A stretch of 64,000 bases of DNA from Microvirga arsenatis. Its GTDB lineage: Bacteria; Pseudomonadota; Alphaproteobacteria; Rhizobiales; Beijerinckiaceae. The notes beneath the pieces are model-generated. The model had not been told where the DNA came from. It saw only the letters and a program-made list of their open reading frames with translations, and made no database searches. The translations under genes were made by a program, and so were the position numbers. Shown here piece after piece: positions 43,263 through 53,112 of the stretch. Location of the stretch: assembly GCF_009910705.1 (NCBI RefSeq), contig NZ_JAAAXJ010000001.1:654605-718604 (forward strand), read 5' to 3'. The stretch's first letter is position 1, and every line of letters begins with the position of its first letter.

Positions 43263-44693
43263 ATGCCCATCAATATCCTGATGCCCGCCCTGTCTCCCAC
43301 CATGGAAAAGGGCAACCTCGCCAAGTGGCTGAAGAAGGAAGGCGACGCGGTGAAATCCGGCGACGTCATCGCCGAGATCGAGACCGACAAGGCCACCATG
43401 GAGGTCGAGGCGGTGGATGAAGGCATCCTCGCCAAGATCGTGGTGCCGGAAGGCACTGCCGATGTCCCGGTCAACCAGGTGATCGCGCTGATCGCCGGCG
43501 AAGGCGAGGACCCGAAGAGCGTCACCGCGCCGGCCTCCGGCGCTGGCGCACCGGCGCCTGCTCCCAAGGCCGAAGCCGCACCGCCTGCGCCCGCAGCGGG
43601 ATCCCAGCCCCAGGCCAATACCATTCAGGGCGATCCGAACGCCCACATGTCCTATGCCCGCGTCGATCAGGCTCCCCAGGGCCCGGCCCAGGCAGGCGCC
43701 AAGCCCAATGGGGCAGGGCAGCAGCAGGCCTCCGGAAGCCGCGTCTTCGCCTCGCCGCTTGCCAAGCGCATTGCCCGCGAGGCGGGCATCGACATCGCCT
43801 CGGTCCGGGGCTCCGGCCCCCATGGCCGCATCGTCGAGAAGGATGTGCGCGCAGCCCTCCAGGGCGGCGGCACGAAGCCGGCCGCCGCTCCGGCTGCTCC
43901 GGCTCCCGCTGCTGCACCGTCGAAGCCTGCTGCGCCGCAGCTTGCCCCCAGCATGGGCGCCGACCAGGTCAAGGCCATGTTCGAGGCCGGCACCTACGAG
44001 GAAGTGCCTCTCGACGGCATGCGCAGGACCATCGCCAAGCGCCTCGTCGAATCGAAGCAGACGGTGCCGCATTTCTACCTGTCGCTGGATTGCGAGCTCG
44101 ACGCGCTGATGGCCCTGCGCGAGCAGATCAACGCGGCGGCCGGCAAGGACAAGGACGGCAAGCCCGCCTACAAGCTCTCGGTCAACGACTTCGTCATCAA
44201 GGCGCTTGCCATCGCGCTCCAGCGCGTGCCGGCGGCAAACGCCGTGTGGGCCGAGGACCGGATCCTGCGCATGAAGCACTCGGATGTGGGCGTGGCCGTC
44301 GCCATCGAAGGTGGCCTGTTCACGCCGGTGGTGCGCAAGGCCGAACAGAAGACCCTCACGGCCATCTCGGCCGAGGTGAAGGACATGGCGGGCCGTGCCC
44401 GCAATCGCCGCCTCAAGCCGGAGGAATACACCGGCGGCTCCACGGCCGTGTCGAACCTCGGCATGTACGGCATCAAGGACTTCCAGGCCGTCATCAACCC
44501 GCCCCACGGCACGATCCTCGCGGTCGGCGCCGGCGAGCAGCGGGTCGTGGTGAAGAACGGTGCACCGGCCGTCGTGCAGGCCATGACCGTGACGCTCTCC
44601 TGCGACCACCGCGTGGTCGACGGCGCCCTGGGTGCGGAATTGCTGGCTGCCTTCAAGCAGCTCATTGAGAACCCGATGGGGATGCTTGTTTGA
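43263..44693 (+). CDS. pdhC: Dihydrolipoamide acetyltransferase (PDH E2)
   Basis: 476 residues. E2 forms the core of the complex and passes acetyl groups to CoA. One N-terminal lipoyl domain (about 1-80, Lys near 43 in [11 protein letters not shown]), an Ala/Pro linker, a peripheral subunit-binding domain around 157-200 (SPLAKRIAREAGID...GRIVEKDV), another linker, and the catalytic domain from about 235. The catalytic His is in SCDHRVVDGALGAELL near the C-terminus. Confidence 0.97.
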   Translation: MPINILMPALSPTMEKGNLAKWLKKEGDAVKSGDVIAEIETDKATMEVEAVDEGILAKIVVPEGTADVPVNQVIALIAGEGEDPKSVTAPASGAGAPAPAPKAEAAPPAPAAGSQPQANTIQGDPNAHMSYARVDQAPQGPAQAGAKPNGAGQQQASGSRVFASPLAKRIAREAGIDIASVRGSGPHGRIVEKDVRAALQGGGTKPAAAPAAPAPAAAPSKPAAPQLAPSMGADQVKAMFEAGTYEEVPLDGMRRTIAKRLVESKQTVPHFYLSLDCELDALMALREQINAAAGKDKDGKPAYKLSVNDFVIKALAIALQRVPAANAVWAEDRILRMKHSDVGVAVAIEGGLFTPVVRKAEQKTLTAISAEVKDMAGRARNRRLKPEEYTGGSTAVSNLGMYGIKDFQAVINPPHGTILAVGAGEQRVVVKNGAPAVVQAMTVTLSCDHRVVDGALGAELLAAFKQLIENPMGMLV

Positions 44694-44700
44694 CACAGCA

Positions 44701-44802
44701 CGTCATCCCGGGGCCCCGCAGCGGAACCCGGGATCGTTGGACCAGAAGAGCGCCTTATCCTGATAGCGATCCCGGCTCTCGCTCTGCTCGGCCGGGATGA
44801 CG
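44701..44802. repeat. REP-like palindromic intergenic element
   Basis: The gap between pdhC and lpdA is almost entirely an imperfect palindrome. Outer arms CGTCATCCCGG (44701-44711) and CCGGGATGACG (44792-44802) match perfectly, and inner arms ACCCGGGATCG / CGATCCCGG add further pairing. This resembles the 'CGTCATcCCGG...' dispersed palindromic elements known in Rhizobiales genomes. Confidence 0.7.
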
Positions 44803-44814
44803 AGTAGGAAGACC

Positions 44815-46251
44815 ATGGCAAACCAATACGACATCATCGTCATCGGCGGCGGGCCGGGGGGCTATGTGGCCGCGATCCGGGCGGCGCAGCTCGGGTTCAA
44901 GACGGCCGTCGTGGAGCGCGAGCATCTCGGCGGCATATGCCTCAACTGGGGCTGCATCCCGACCAAGGCTCTGCTGCGCTCGGCGGAAATCTACCACTAC
45001 ATGGAGCACGCCAAGGATTACGGCCTGTCGGCGCAGGGCATCGGCTTCGATGCGGCCGCCATCGTGCAGCGCTCGCGCGGCGTGTCGGGCCGCCTCAACG
45101 GCGGCGTCGGCATGCTGCTCAAGAAGAACAAGGTCGACGTGATCTGGGGCGAGGCGTCGATCTCCAAGCCCGGCGAGGTCGTGGTATCGGCGCCCAAGAA
45201 GCCCGCCATGCAGCCGCAGAACCCGGTGCCGAAGGGCGTGCTGGAGCCGGGCACCTACGCGGCCAAGCACATCATCGTGGCTACCGGCGCGCGGCCCCGC
45301 GCTCTGCCGGGCATCGAGCCGGACGGCAAGCTGATCTGGACCTATTTCGAGGCCATGGTGCCGCCCGCCATGCCGAAATCGCTCATCGTCATGGGCTCGG
45401 GCGCCATCGGCATCGAGTTCGCTTCCTTCTACCGCACCATGGGCGTGGAGGTGACGGTGGTCGAGGTGATGCCCCAGATCCTGCCCGTCGAGGATGCGGA
45501 GATCGCCGCTCTCGCGCGCAAGCGCTTTGAGAAGCAGGGGATGAAGATCCTCACCGGCGCCAAGGTCACCAAGGTCGAGAAGGGCGCGAACTCCATCACC
45601 GCCACCATCGACGACGGCAAGTCTACGCAGACGATCACCGCAGAGCGGATGATCTCCGCCGTCGGCGTCGTGGGAAACATCGAGAATCTCGGCCTCGAAA
45701 AGATCGGCGTGAAGATCGAGCGCGGCGTGGTGGTCACGGACGGACTCGGCCGCACCAACGTGCCCGGCATCTATGCCATCGGCGACGTGGCAGGCCCGCC
45801 CATGCTGGCGCACAAGGCCGAGCACGAAGGCGTGATCTGCGTCGAGACCATCAAGGGCCTGCACACGCACGCCATGGACAAGGCCAAGATCCCGGGCTGC
45901 ACCTACTGCAATCCGCAGATCGCCTCCGTCGGTCTCACGGAGGCCAAGGCGAAGGAGCAGGGCTACGACATCCGCGTCGGCCGCTTCCCCTTCATCGGCA
46001 ACGGCAAGGCGATTGCGCTCGGCGAGCCTGATGGACTCGTGAAGACGATCTTCGACAAGAAGACTGGCCAATTGCTCGGCGCCCACATGATCGGCGCGGA
46101 AGTGACCGAGCTGATCCAAGGCTACGTGATCGCCATGAACCTGGAGACCACGGAGGAGGAACTGATCCACGCGGTCTTCCCGCACCCGACCCTCTCGGAA
46201 ACCATGCACGAGAGCGTCATGGATGCGTATGGACGGGTGATCCATATCTGA
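44815..46251 (+). CDS. lpdA: Dihydrolipoyl dehydrogenase (E3)
   Basis: 478-residue flavoprotein that reoxidises dihydrolipoyl groups with NAD+. The start MANQYDIIVIGGGPGGY follows AGGAAG. The FAD dinucleotide motif GGGPGGY is at about 11-17, the redox disulfide is GGICLNWGCIPTK (Cys 42 and 47), the NAD motif is MGSGAIGIEF, and the C-terminal active-site pair is HAVFPHPTLSE. It completes the pdh gene run after the REP-like element. Confidence 0.97.
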   Translation: MANQYDIIVIGGGPGGYVAAIRAAQLGFKTAVVEREHLGGICLNWGCIPTKALLRSAEIYHYMEHAKDYGLSAQGIGFDAAAIVQRSRGVSGRLNGGVGMLLKKNKVDVIWGEASISKPGEVVVSAPKKPAMQPQNPVPKGVLEPGTYAAKHIIVATGARPRALPGIEPDGKLIWTYFEAMVPPAMPKSLIVMGSGAIGIEFASFYRTMGVEVTVVEVMPQILPVEDAEIAALARKRFEKQGMKILTGAKVTKVEKGANSITATIDDGKSTQTITAERMISAVGVVGNIENLGLEKIGVKIERGVVVTDGLGRTNVPGIYAIGDVAGPPMLAHKAEHEGVICVETIKGLHTHAMDKAKIPGCTYCNPQIASVGLTEAKAKEQGYDIRVGRFPFIGNGKAIALGEPDGLVKTIFDKKTGQLLGAHMIGAEVTELIQGYVIAMNLETTEEELIHAVFPHPTLSETMHESVMDAYGRVIHI

Positions 46252-46262
46252 GAGCCTCGACC

Positions 46263-46599
46263 ATGTGGGCAGCGGCTTTTCGGCTGTGCTCCCTCACGGC
46301 AATCGCCGCCCTTTCCGTCTCCCGTAAGCTCAGGCGTCCCTATGGCCGCCTGAGCCTTCTATTTGGTATGGCCGCCGGCGCGCCTTGGTCGACACCGCTG
46401 GTGGAGCTACACACTCCTGACGTCCGATGCTTACCCGATCCCGCGCGCCGTCGAGCCCGCAGGAGATGGCGCGGTGCGCATCGCCTTATATCCGGATGAT
46501 GCAGGCGAGACCGTGCTGGCGAATGGTTTGATCGTCCCGGTATCGGCCTCGGGCAGGCTTGCAAGACCGCTGACCTTCGACCGGGGAGTTCCTCGGTGA
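46263..46599 (+). pseudogene. Possible frameshifted remnant of a small exported protein
   Basis: Two overlapping frames suggest one broken gene. The frame starting at 46263 gives a signal-peptide-like MWAAAFRLCSLTAIAALSVS and then becomes Arg-rich. About 60 bases later, another plus frame reads protein-like sequence from about 46355 (WSYTLLTSDAYPIPRAVEP, then GAVRIALYPDDAGETV) to a stop at 46599. A single-base insertion or deletion could join them. No family is recognised; the reading may also be coincidence. Confidence 0.3.
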
Positions 46600-46672
46600 T
46601 TCAGAGGCCAAGCCCTTGACAGGCTGATGCGGCACACGAGAGCCTGAGGTCCTCGGCAGGAGGGAGATTGCG

Positions 46673-47140
46673 ATGGCGGGTGAAAGCGACGTTCTCAATG
46701 GCGAGTGCCGATGCGGTCGGCTGCAGCTCCGGGTTCGCGGCAGACCGATCCTGACGATGGCGTGCCATTGCACCGGCTGTCAGAGGATGACGTCCAGTGC
46801 GTTCTCCTTGAGCGCTCTCTACTCAAGCGCTGCGTTCGAGGTAGCCGAGGGTGAGCCGGTCATCGGCGGCCTCCGCGGCGCCACCCGCCACTTCTTCTGC
46901 CCGCATTGCATGAGCTGGCTCTTCACACGGCCGGAAGGACTCGACGCATTCGTCAATGTCCGGGCTACGATGCTCGATGACTCACGGAGTTTCACGCCTT
47001 TCATCGAGACCTACACCTGCGAGGCGTTGCCCTGGGCCAAAACTCCAGCCGTTCACAGCTTCGAGAAGTTCCCGCCGATGGAACGGTACCAGGATCTCGT
47101 GCAGGAATTCGCCGATAGGTTTGGGGGAACAGGACCCTAA
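46673..47140 (+). CDS. GFA family zinc-binding protein
   Basis: 155 residues with the glutathione-dependent formaldehyde-activating (GFA/CENP-V) fold. Zinc ligands are visible in GECRCG (about 10-15), [10 protein letters not shown] (about 31-37) and [11 protein letters not shown] (about 76-79), in normal spacing. Members include formaldehyde-glutathione adduct enzymes, but most are of unknown substrate. The protein is 'GFA family' only; linkage to methylotrophy is not shown by neighbours. Confidence 0.85.
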   Translation: MAGESDVLNGECRCGRLQLRVRGRPILTMACHCTGCQRMTSSAFSLSALYSSAAFEVAEGEPVIGGLRGATRHFFCPHCMSWLFTRPEGLDAFVNVRATMLDDSRSFTPFIETYTCEALPWAKTPAVHSFEKFPPMERYQDLVQEFADRFGGTGP

Positions 47141-47154
47141 CCGCTCCAATCTTT

Positions 47155-49110
47155 TTAATAATCCGGCACGAGGCGGCGCACGACGAGAGGAACCCTGATC
47201 TCGCACCGGAATCCTCGCGGGTCGAAGTCGACCTGCACCCGCGCTTGGCACTGGGCCGGAAGAACACGATGGAGAAGAGCCAATCCGAAGCCGCTATGCG
47301 CCGGCGGCTGCACGGGCGCGCCATTTTCTTCGACCCATCGCAGATGAAGCTCGCGCCGTCCCTCCGTGAACGCGAGATCCCATGATACGCTGACAGAACC
47401 TGTGCGAACGGAGAGAGCACCGTAGCAGGCCGCGTTCGCGGTCAGCTCATGAAAGGCCATGCTCAGCGGGATCGCGATGTCGGCTGCCAGATCCACTGGC
47501 GGCCCTTCCAGCCTGAAGCGCTCCCGCCGCCGCTCCTCGAAGGGTTGAAGCTCGCACAGAAGCATCTCCTTCAGGGATGCCGTCTGCCAGTAATCCTCCG
47601 TCAGAAGAGTCTGTGTCTTGGCAAGCGCTGCGATGCGGGCCGAGAAGGAGTGCGTGAACTCCCGCATGCTCGTGGCGGTGCGGGACGTCGCCCCCGCCAG
47701 AGCCTCGACCACCGCCAGGGTATTGCGGACGCGATGGTGGAGTTCCCGAACCAGCAGCGCCTGCCGCTCCTCGACCCTCTTCCGCCGGTCGATATCCTGG
47801 ATGACCCGCACGCTGTACTGGAATCGGCCCGCGTCGTCGAACACTGCCGTTGAGGAGACATGCACCCAGACATGGGTTCCGTCCTTGCGCGAGCAGAGCT
47901 TGTCGTGCGCATAGGTCTGGAGGTCGCCCGATACATGCCGGCCGTAGCAGGCTCGCTCGGTCTCGGCGTTGTCCGGATGCGTGAGGTCGAAGATGCTCAT
48001 GGTGAGCAGCTCGCCGCGCGTATAGCCGGTGATAGCCGACAAACCTTTGTTCACGGTGAGGAACCTGCCTTCCGCATCCGTTTCGCCGATGCCGATGCTG
48101 GCATGCTCGTGCGTGGCTGAGAGTCGCTCGCGAATTTCCCGTTCGGCCCTGGCCTTGGCGGCGTTCTCTATGGAGACGGATGCGATCTGGGCAAGCTGGA
48201 CGAGGATGGCCTCGTCGTCCGCCGTGAACTCCCCATTGATCTTGTCCGAGAGCACGAGAACGCCCAGCAGGCCGCCCTGCGGACTGGCTATGGGAACGGC
48301 GAGGATGCCATTCATCGGCAGGAAATCGCCCTCCTGCGAGCGGATGCCCTGAAGATCCGGCCACAGGTCGAGCTCCGCCTTCACCAACCGCAAGGGAGCC
48401 CCCGCCTGCGTAACATGGGAATATATGGCAGCGGCATATCGCTCGAGAGCCATCCGCGGCACCTCCCGACTCCTGTCGGAGACGGAGAGGATGATCGGAC
48501 GGCTAGGCCAAAGGGCATAGGGCACAGTGTGGGTTGCCGCCCAATGCGCGCCGATGATCTGACGGGCCTCATCGGTCACCTGCTCGAAGACGAGTCCCGG
48601 TGAAGAGAGGCCAACGATGCTGGTCGACATCTTGGCCAGCATCTTCAACTGCTCCTGATACCGGTGCGCCTTCGCCAGGAGGCCCTGCCGCTCCTGCTCG
48701 ATCAGAACCCGGTCGGTGATGTCATGATGAGCCACGACGACATACGGCGCCCCATCGCAGTCAAGCCGGGAGGCGCAAAGCTGGAACCATTTCGGCTGCT
48801 GCGGCGAGTGGCACGGGTATTCGATCGAGAAGGAGGGGGCGCCCGCGAGAACGGAGCGGATCCCCGCAGAGGCCGAGCGTGCGCAGGGCGCATCGACTCC
48901 CGATGCCTGGTCACAGACCGCGAGATAGTTCGTCCCGACATGGGTAACACCATCCAGGCCGCTGGCCTGCGCCACCCCAAGCCAGGCCTGATTGACGGCA
49001 ATGATGGTGCCCGTCTGGTCGAGCACCGCCACAGGCCCCGCCAGGGCATCCAGGATCTGCTGGGCGGGTGGCACTGAAACGATGCCGCTCTGCTTCGGCG
49101 TTCGGTCCAT
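47155..49110 (-). CDS. HWE-family sensor histidine kinase with PAS-GAF-PAS input
   Basis: 651 residues. Start MDRTPKQSG chosen because an upstream GGGAAG lies near it and the longer extension has no domain. Domains in order: PAS (about 15-120, [17 protein letters not shown]), short coil, GAF (about 180-320), PAS (about 335-455, [23 protein letters not shown]), then the HWE kinase core. The phospho-acceptor is in [17 protein letters not shown], the N box reads [15 protein letters not shown], and the G1 box has WVEENG, meeting the H / W-x-E signature. No transmembrane helix is seen, so cytoplasmic sensing is likely. No response regulator is adjacent. Confidence 0.9.
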   Translation of the reverse strand: MDRTPKQSGIVSVPPAQQILDALAGPVAVLDQTGTIIAVNQAWLGVAQASGLDGVTHVGTNYLAVCDQASGVDAPCARSASAGIRSVLAGAPSFSIEYPCHSPQQPKWFQLCASRLDCDGAPYVVVAHHDITDRVLIEQERQGLLAKAHRYQEQLKMLAKMSTSIVGLSSPGLVFEQVTDEARQIIGAHWAATHTVPYALWPSRPIILSVSDRSREVPRMALERYAAAIYSHVTQAGAPLRLVKAELDLWPDLQGIRSQEGDFLPMNGILAVPIASPQGGLLGVLVLSDKINGEFTADDEAILVQLAQIASVSIENAAKARAEREIRERLSATHEHASIGIGETDAEGRFLTVNKGLSAITGYTRGELLTMSIFDLTHPDNAETERACYGRHVSGDLQTYAHDKLCSRKDGTHVWVHVSSTAVFDDAGRFQYSVRVIQDIDRRKRVEERQALLVRELHHRVRNTLAVVEALAGATSRTATSMREFTHSFSARIAALAKTQTLLTEDYWQTASLKEMLLCELQPFEERRRERFRLEGPPVDLAADIAIPLSMAFHELTANAACYGALSVRTGSVSVSWDLAFTEGRRELHLRWVEENGAPVQPPAHSGFGLALLHRVLPAQCQARVQVDFDPRGFRCEIRVPLVVRRLVPDY

Positions 49111-49336
49111 TGATCGTCTTCCCGCGCCTCCTCCTGAACAGGCTAGTAACGGAAATGGAGGGGATCGGTTCAGGCTCAACCGCCGGTGTCCCCAGCAGAT
49201 CCTGCGGGAGGAGATGCCGGGCTCCGGCCGAAGGGCTGCCCCGCAACTTCAGCATTTGCGCAAGGGCTTCGAAAGCCTTAAATCAGGCGCATGTAAGGAA
49301 GGGCAGGGTCCCTTCGCCTCGAAAGGTTCAAGGCTC

Positions 49337-50296
49337 ATGGCCGTGGTTCTCGACCTCCTGAACAAGGACAACCGCCCCCGCCACCCGGAGAAGGCGCACC
49401 GGCCGGATCAGCCCGTTCAGCAGCGCAAGCCCGAATGGATCCGCGTGAAGGCACCAGGCTCGCCGAAATGGGCCGAGACCAACCGAATCGTGCGCGAGAA
49501 CAAGCTCGTGACGGTGTGCGAGGAAGCGGGCTGTCCCAATATCGGCGAGTGCTGGGAAAAGAAGCACGCCACCTTCATGATCATGGGCGACACCTGCACC
49601 CGGGCCTGCGCCTTCTGCAATGTGAAGACCGGCCTGCCAGAAGCCCTCGACCCGCACGAACCCGAGAACGTGGCCAAGGCGGTGGAGAAGCTCGGCCTCG
49701 AGCACGTGGTCATCACCTCCGTCGACCGGGACGATCTGGCCGATGGCGGCGCGCAGCACTTTGCCGACGTGATCCACGCCATCCGGGCCCGCAGCCCGAA
49801 GACCACCATCGAGATCCTTACCCCCGACTTCCTCCGGAAGCCCGGTGCCCTCGAAGTCGTGGTGGCTGCTAAGCCCGACGTGTTCAACCACAACCTCGAG
49901 ACGGTGCCCTCGAAATACCTCAAGGTCCGCCCGGGTGCCCGATACTTCCACTCGATCCGCCTGCTGCAGCAGGTGAAGGAGATGGACCCGACCATCTTCA
50001 CCAAATCCGGCATCATGGTCGGCCTTGGGGAGGAGCGGAACGAAGTGCTCCAGCTCATGGACGACCTGCGCTCCGCCGATGTGGATTTCATGACCATCGG
50101 CCAGTACCTGCAGCCCACCAAGAAGCACCATCCCGTGATCCGCTTCGTCACCCCGGACGAGTTCAAGGCCTACGAAACCACGGCTTATGCCAAGGGCTTC
50201 CTCTTGGTATCCTCCACCCCGCTGACGCGCTCCTCGCATCATGCAGGGGAGGATTTCGCAAGGCTCAAGGCCGCCCGGCTCGCGAAGCTCGGCTGA
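49337..50296 (+). CDS. lipA: Lipoyl synthase
   Basis: 319-residue radical SAM enzyme that inserts two sulfurs into octanoyl groups on lipoyl domains such as those of PdhB/PdhC and other 2-oxoacid dehydrogenases. The start [10 protein letters not shown] is chosen as the family-typical N-terminus. The auxiliary cluster Cys are in [13 protein letters not shown], the radical SAM cluster is CTRACAFC, and the C-terminal [10 protein letters not shown] segment carries the conserved Ser cluster ligand. It heads a close run with the P-loop and COQ10-like genes. Confidence 0.97.
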   Translation: MAVVLDLLNKDNRPRHPEKAHRPDQPVQQRKPEWIRVKAPGSPKWAETNRIVRENKLVTVCEEAGCPNIGECWEKKHATFMIMGDTCTRACAFCNVKTGLPEALDPHEPENVAKAVEKLGLEHVVITSVDRDDLADGGAQHFADVIHAIRARSPKTTIEILTPDFLRKPGALEVVVAAKPDVFNHNLETVPSKYLKVRPGARYFHSIRLLQQVKEMDPTIFTKSGIMVGLGEERNEVLQLMDDLRSADVDFMTIGQYLQPTKKHHPVIRFVTPDEFKAYETTAYAKGFLLVSSTPLTRSSHHAGEDFARLKAARLAKLG

Positions 50297-50326
50297 CGCA
50301 TCGCACAGGCAGGCTTCGGACGCGGC

Positions 50327-50851
50327 ATGCAGCGCATTCTGGTCATCGGCAGCCCGGGTGCCGGCAAGAGCACCCTGGCCTCCCGCCTTGCCGAACGACT
50401 CGGCCTGCCTCTGATCCACCTCGACCGGGAATATTTCGGCCCCGGCTGGGCCACGCCCACGAAGCCGGATTGGCGCGACCGGGTGAGGGCGCTCGCCGCC
50501 CGGCCAGCCTGGGTGATGGACGGCAACTACGCCAGCACCTTCGACATCCGCGTTCCCCGCGCCACCGCCATCGTGTGGCTCGACCTTCCTCGCTGGCGGT
50601 GCCTTCTGGGCGTGCTCTGGCGGGTGGCCAAGAACTACGGACGCGTGCGACCCGACCTGGGACCCGAGTGCGTCGAGCGCTTCGACTGGTCGTTCATGCG
50701 CTGGATCTGGGCCTATCGATACAAGATGCGACCGAAGACCGCCCGCATGCTGGAGCGCCTGCGCCCGGACCAGCGCGTTTACGTCCTGCGCTCCCGATCC
50801 GAGATCCCGGCCCTGGAGGCCGAGCTGTCAACCTTGAGAGAGGCCGCCTGA
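50327..50851 (+). CDS. P-loop kinase-like protein (FlaR/adenylate-kinase-like AAA family)
   Basis: 174 residues. The N-terminal Walker A is GSPGAGKST (about 8-16), followed by LIHLDREYFGPGW and WVMDGNYAST, then WLDLPRWRC, a layout seen in 'DNA topology modulation protein/FlaR' and related nucleotide-kinase-like ATPases. The real substrate is unknown. It starts 30 bp after lipA and ends 3 bp before the COQ10-like gene. Confidence 0.8.
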   Translation: MQRILVIGSPGAGKSTLASRLAERLGLPLIHLDREYFGPGWATPTKPDWRDRVRALAARPAWVMDGNYASTFDIRVPRATAIVWLDLPRWRCLLGVLWRVAKNYGRVRPDLGPECVERFDWSFMRWIWAYRYKMRPKTARMLERLRPDQRVYVLRSRSEIPALEAELSTLREAA

Positions 50852-50854
50852 GCC

Positions 50855-51322
50855 ATGCCGACCTTCCGCACCACCCGGACCGTGAAGCATACGCCGGCTC
50901 AGATGTTCGCGCTGGTGGCCGATGTGGAGCGCTACCCCGAGTTCCTGCCCCTCTGCGAAGATCTGCGGGTCATGCGACGCGTCCAGAGCGGGGAGGGGAT
51001 CGAGACGCTGGTGGCCACCATGTCGGTCGGCTACAAGGCCATCCGGGAGAGCTTCACAACCCGCGTCACGCTCGATGACCCACGCCTCAGGATCACGGTC
51101 GAATACGTGGACGGGCCGTTCAAGTACCTGGAAAACCGCTGGACCTTCCGCGAGGCTCCGGGCGGGTGCGATGTCGAGTTCTACATCAATTACGAGTTCA
51201 AGAGCTTCGCCCTCGGTCTGTTAATGGGCAGCGTCTTCGACAAGGCCTTCCGCAAGTTCACGGAAGCCTTCGAGGAACGAGCGGACGAGATCTATGGCAT
51301 GCCCTCCCGGGCGCAGGCCTGA
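50855..51322 (+). CDS. COQ10/RatA-like START-domain protein
   Basis: 155 residues of the SRPBCC/START-like polyketide-cyclase fold. TVKHTPAQMFALVADVERYPEFLPLCEDL and the C-terminal EFYINYEFKSFALGLLMG (in short pieces) match the COQ10-type/RatA family. Mitochondrial COQ10 binds ubiquinone; in E. coli RatA was proposed to bind 50S ribosomal subunits. In alphaproteobacteria next to lipA it is a conserved neighbour, and ubiquinone binding is the more plausible role, but this is inference. Its stop abuts the stop of convergent cinA. Confidence 0.85.
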   Translation: MPTFRTTRTVKHTPAQMFALVADVERYPEFLPLCEDLRVMRRVQSGEGIETLVATMSVGYKAIRESFTTRVTLDDPRLRITVEYVDGPFKYLENRWTFREAPGGCDVEFYINYEFKSFALGLLMGSVFDKAFRKFTEAFEERADEIYGMPSRAQA

Positions 51323-51811
51323 TCAGCGGATCGCCTGCTCCAGGAGCAGCAGGGCATCCTCCACCGCCCGGCGGCGCACATTCTCCCGGCCGAGATCCCC
51401 ATAGCGACGCTCCAGATGGACCGTTTCGCCCTCGCGGCGGGCGAGCCCGAAATGGACGAGGCCAACGGGCTTGGCCGCCGTGCCCCCGGTCGGTCCAGCG
51501 ACCCCGGTGATGCCCACCGCCACGTCGGCACGGGAATGGGCGAGCGCCCCCTCGGCCATGGCGCGGGCGACAGGCTCGCTCACCGCACCATGCGCGGCGA
51601 CCAGGTCGGCGGGGACGCCGATCGATTCCGTCTTCGCCTCGTTGGAATAGGTGACGAAGCCTCGCTCGACCACGGCCGAGGAGCCCGAGATCTCGGTCAG
51701 CAGGGCCGCCACCAGCCCGCCGGTGCAGGATTCGGCCGTAGCGATCTTGAGGCCCTTCGCGCGATAGGCTTCGAGAAGGGCGCCGGCGCGGTCTCTCAGG
51801 TCGGCAATCAC
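51323..51811 (-). CDS. CinA-family protein (nicotinamide-nucleotide amidohydrolase)
   Basis: 162 residues, the stand-alone CinA C-terminal domain (PncC type), which deamidates [25 protein letters not shown] (key ESCTGG), FVTYSNEAK, and [12 protein letters not shown] are diagnostic. The start is a GTG at 51811 that overlaps the ispDF stop codon (GTGA), with GGAGGTG just upstream, so it is coupled to ispDF translation. A longer reading frame upstream is antisense-free but lies inside ispDF and is rejected. Confidence 0.88.
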   Translation of the reverse strand: MIADLRDRAGALLEAYRAKGLKIATAESCTGGLVAALLTEISGSSAVVERGFVTYSNEAKTESIGVPADLVAAHGAVSEPVARAMAEGALAHSRADVAVGITGVAGPTGGTAAKPVGLVHFGLARREGETVHLERRYGDLGRENVRRRAVEDALLLLEQAIR

Positions 51812-53001
51812 GTGCTCACCTCCGGCAGGCGGATCGTTGCGGCGGCTTGGGAGGCAATGCCCTCGCTGCGGCCCGTGAACCCCAGCCTCTCGGTGGTGGT
51901 GGCCTTGAGCGAGACCTGATCGAGGCGAAGGCCTGCAATCTCGGCGATGCGCTGGCGCATGGCCTCCCGATAGGGCCCGAGCCGGGGCTTCTCGCACAGC
52001 AGTGTCGCATCGAGATGGTCGAGGATGCCGCCGCGCCTGCGCACCAGCTCCACCGCATGAGCGAGAAAGCGGTCGGAGGAGGCCCCGCGCCATTGCGGGT
52101 CACTCGGCGGGAAATGTGTGCCGATGTCACCATCGGCGAGGGCGCCCAGAACCGCATCGGTGAGGGCGTGGAGGATCACGTCGCCATCCGAATGAGCCAC
52201 CACGCCCCGCTCGTGGGGAATCCTGATCCCGCCGAGCCAGACATGGTCGCCCTCCCCGAAGGCGTGAACGTCGAAGCCCGTGCCGAGTCGCGTCACGTAA
52301 GCCATCGAATCTCCCTTCAGGCGCCGTTCGGCCGCCGCGAAATCGGCCGGGTGGGTGAGCTTGACGTTGGCGGGCTCGCCCTCGAACACATGGACCGTCT
52401 CGCCTGCCCATTCCGCGAGGGCTCCATCGTCGGTGAAGTCGTGGAGCTTCGCCGCCGCGGCCCTGCGGTGAACATCGAGCAGCAGGGGAAAGCGAAAGGC
52501 CTGGGGGGTCTGCACGGCCCGCAGGGCGGTCCGGTCCGGCGTGGAGACCACCTCGGACCGGGGCCCGATCAGCTTGATCGTATCCGTGACGGAAATTCCA
52601 GGCACCGCCGCCCCCCAGAGGCGGGCTGCATCCACCGCCCTGCCGATCAGATCCCCACTCGGAAAAGGACGAGCGGCGTCGTGTACCAGGACGATATCCG
52701 GTGCGGACGAAGCCAAAGCCTCAAGACCGTTCCGTACCGAAGCCTGCCGCGTATCGCCGCCATGGACGCATGGCAGGAGTGTCGCTGGGACGGGAGCAAA
52801 ACCGCCGATACTGGCCTCATATAGCTCTCGATCGTCGGGATGAATCACCACCAGCACCCGGTCGATTCCCGGATGGCCCAGGAAGAGGCGCAGGGTCCGA
52901 CTAAGAACAGGCTCATCGCCAAGGCTGCGGTACTGCTTCGGGAGTCCTTTACCCGCTCTTGAACCGCGTCCAGCAGCAACGATGAGGGTGGCAACCGACA
53001 T
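51808..53001 (-). CDS. ispDF: Bifunctional IspD/IspF isoprenoid biosynthesis enzyme
   Basis: 397 residues combining two steps of the MEP pathway: MEP cytidylyltransferase (IspD, about 1-230; [10 protein letters not shown] nucleotide loop, VHDAARPF) and MEcPP synthase (IspF, about 237-397; GTGFDVHAF metal ligands, [21 protein letters not shown]). Such fusions are typical of alphaproteobacteria. The start [13 protein letters not shown] at 53001 is the IspD N-terminus; the longer open frame to 53085 is not conserved-looking. It overlaps cinA by 4 bp. Confidence 0.96.
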   Translation of the reverse strand: MSVATLIVAAGRGSRAGKGLPKQYRSLGDEPVLSRTLRLFLGHPGIDRVLVVIHPDDRELYEASIGGFAPVPATLLPCVHGGDTRQASVRNGLEALASSAPDIVLVHDAARPFPSGDLIGRAVDAARLWGAAVPGISVTDTIKLIGPRSEVVSTPDRTALRAVQTPQAFRFPLLLDVHRRAAAAKLHDFTDDGALAEWAGETVHVFEGEPANVKLTHPADFAAAERRLKGDSMAYVTRLGTGFDVHAFGEGDHVWLGGIRIPHERGVVAHSDGDVILHALTDAVLGALADGDIGTHFPPSDPQWRGASSDRFLAHAVELVRRRGGILDHLDATLLCEKPRLGPYREAMRQRIAEIAGLRLDQVSLKATTTERLGFTGRSEGIASQAAATIRLPEVST

Positions 53002-53112
53002 GCAGGGTAGGCTCTCCGTGACCGACGTTCTCCTAAGCGTGCCCCACGAAGAACGCAAATCCAGACGGAAGGGACTTGCAACCACCCTCGAAATGTCTAT
53101 TGATTAGGCACA

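Noticed and set aside
50855..51322. RatA toxin of a toxin-antitoxin pair
   Set aside because: No antitoxin-like partner is adjacent, and the lipA neighbourhood fits the COQ10-type housekeeping role better.
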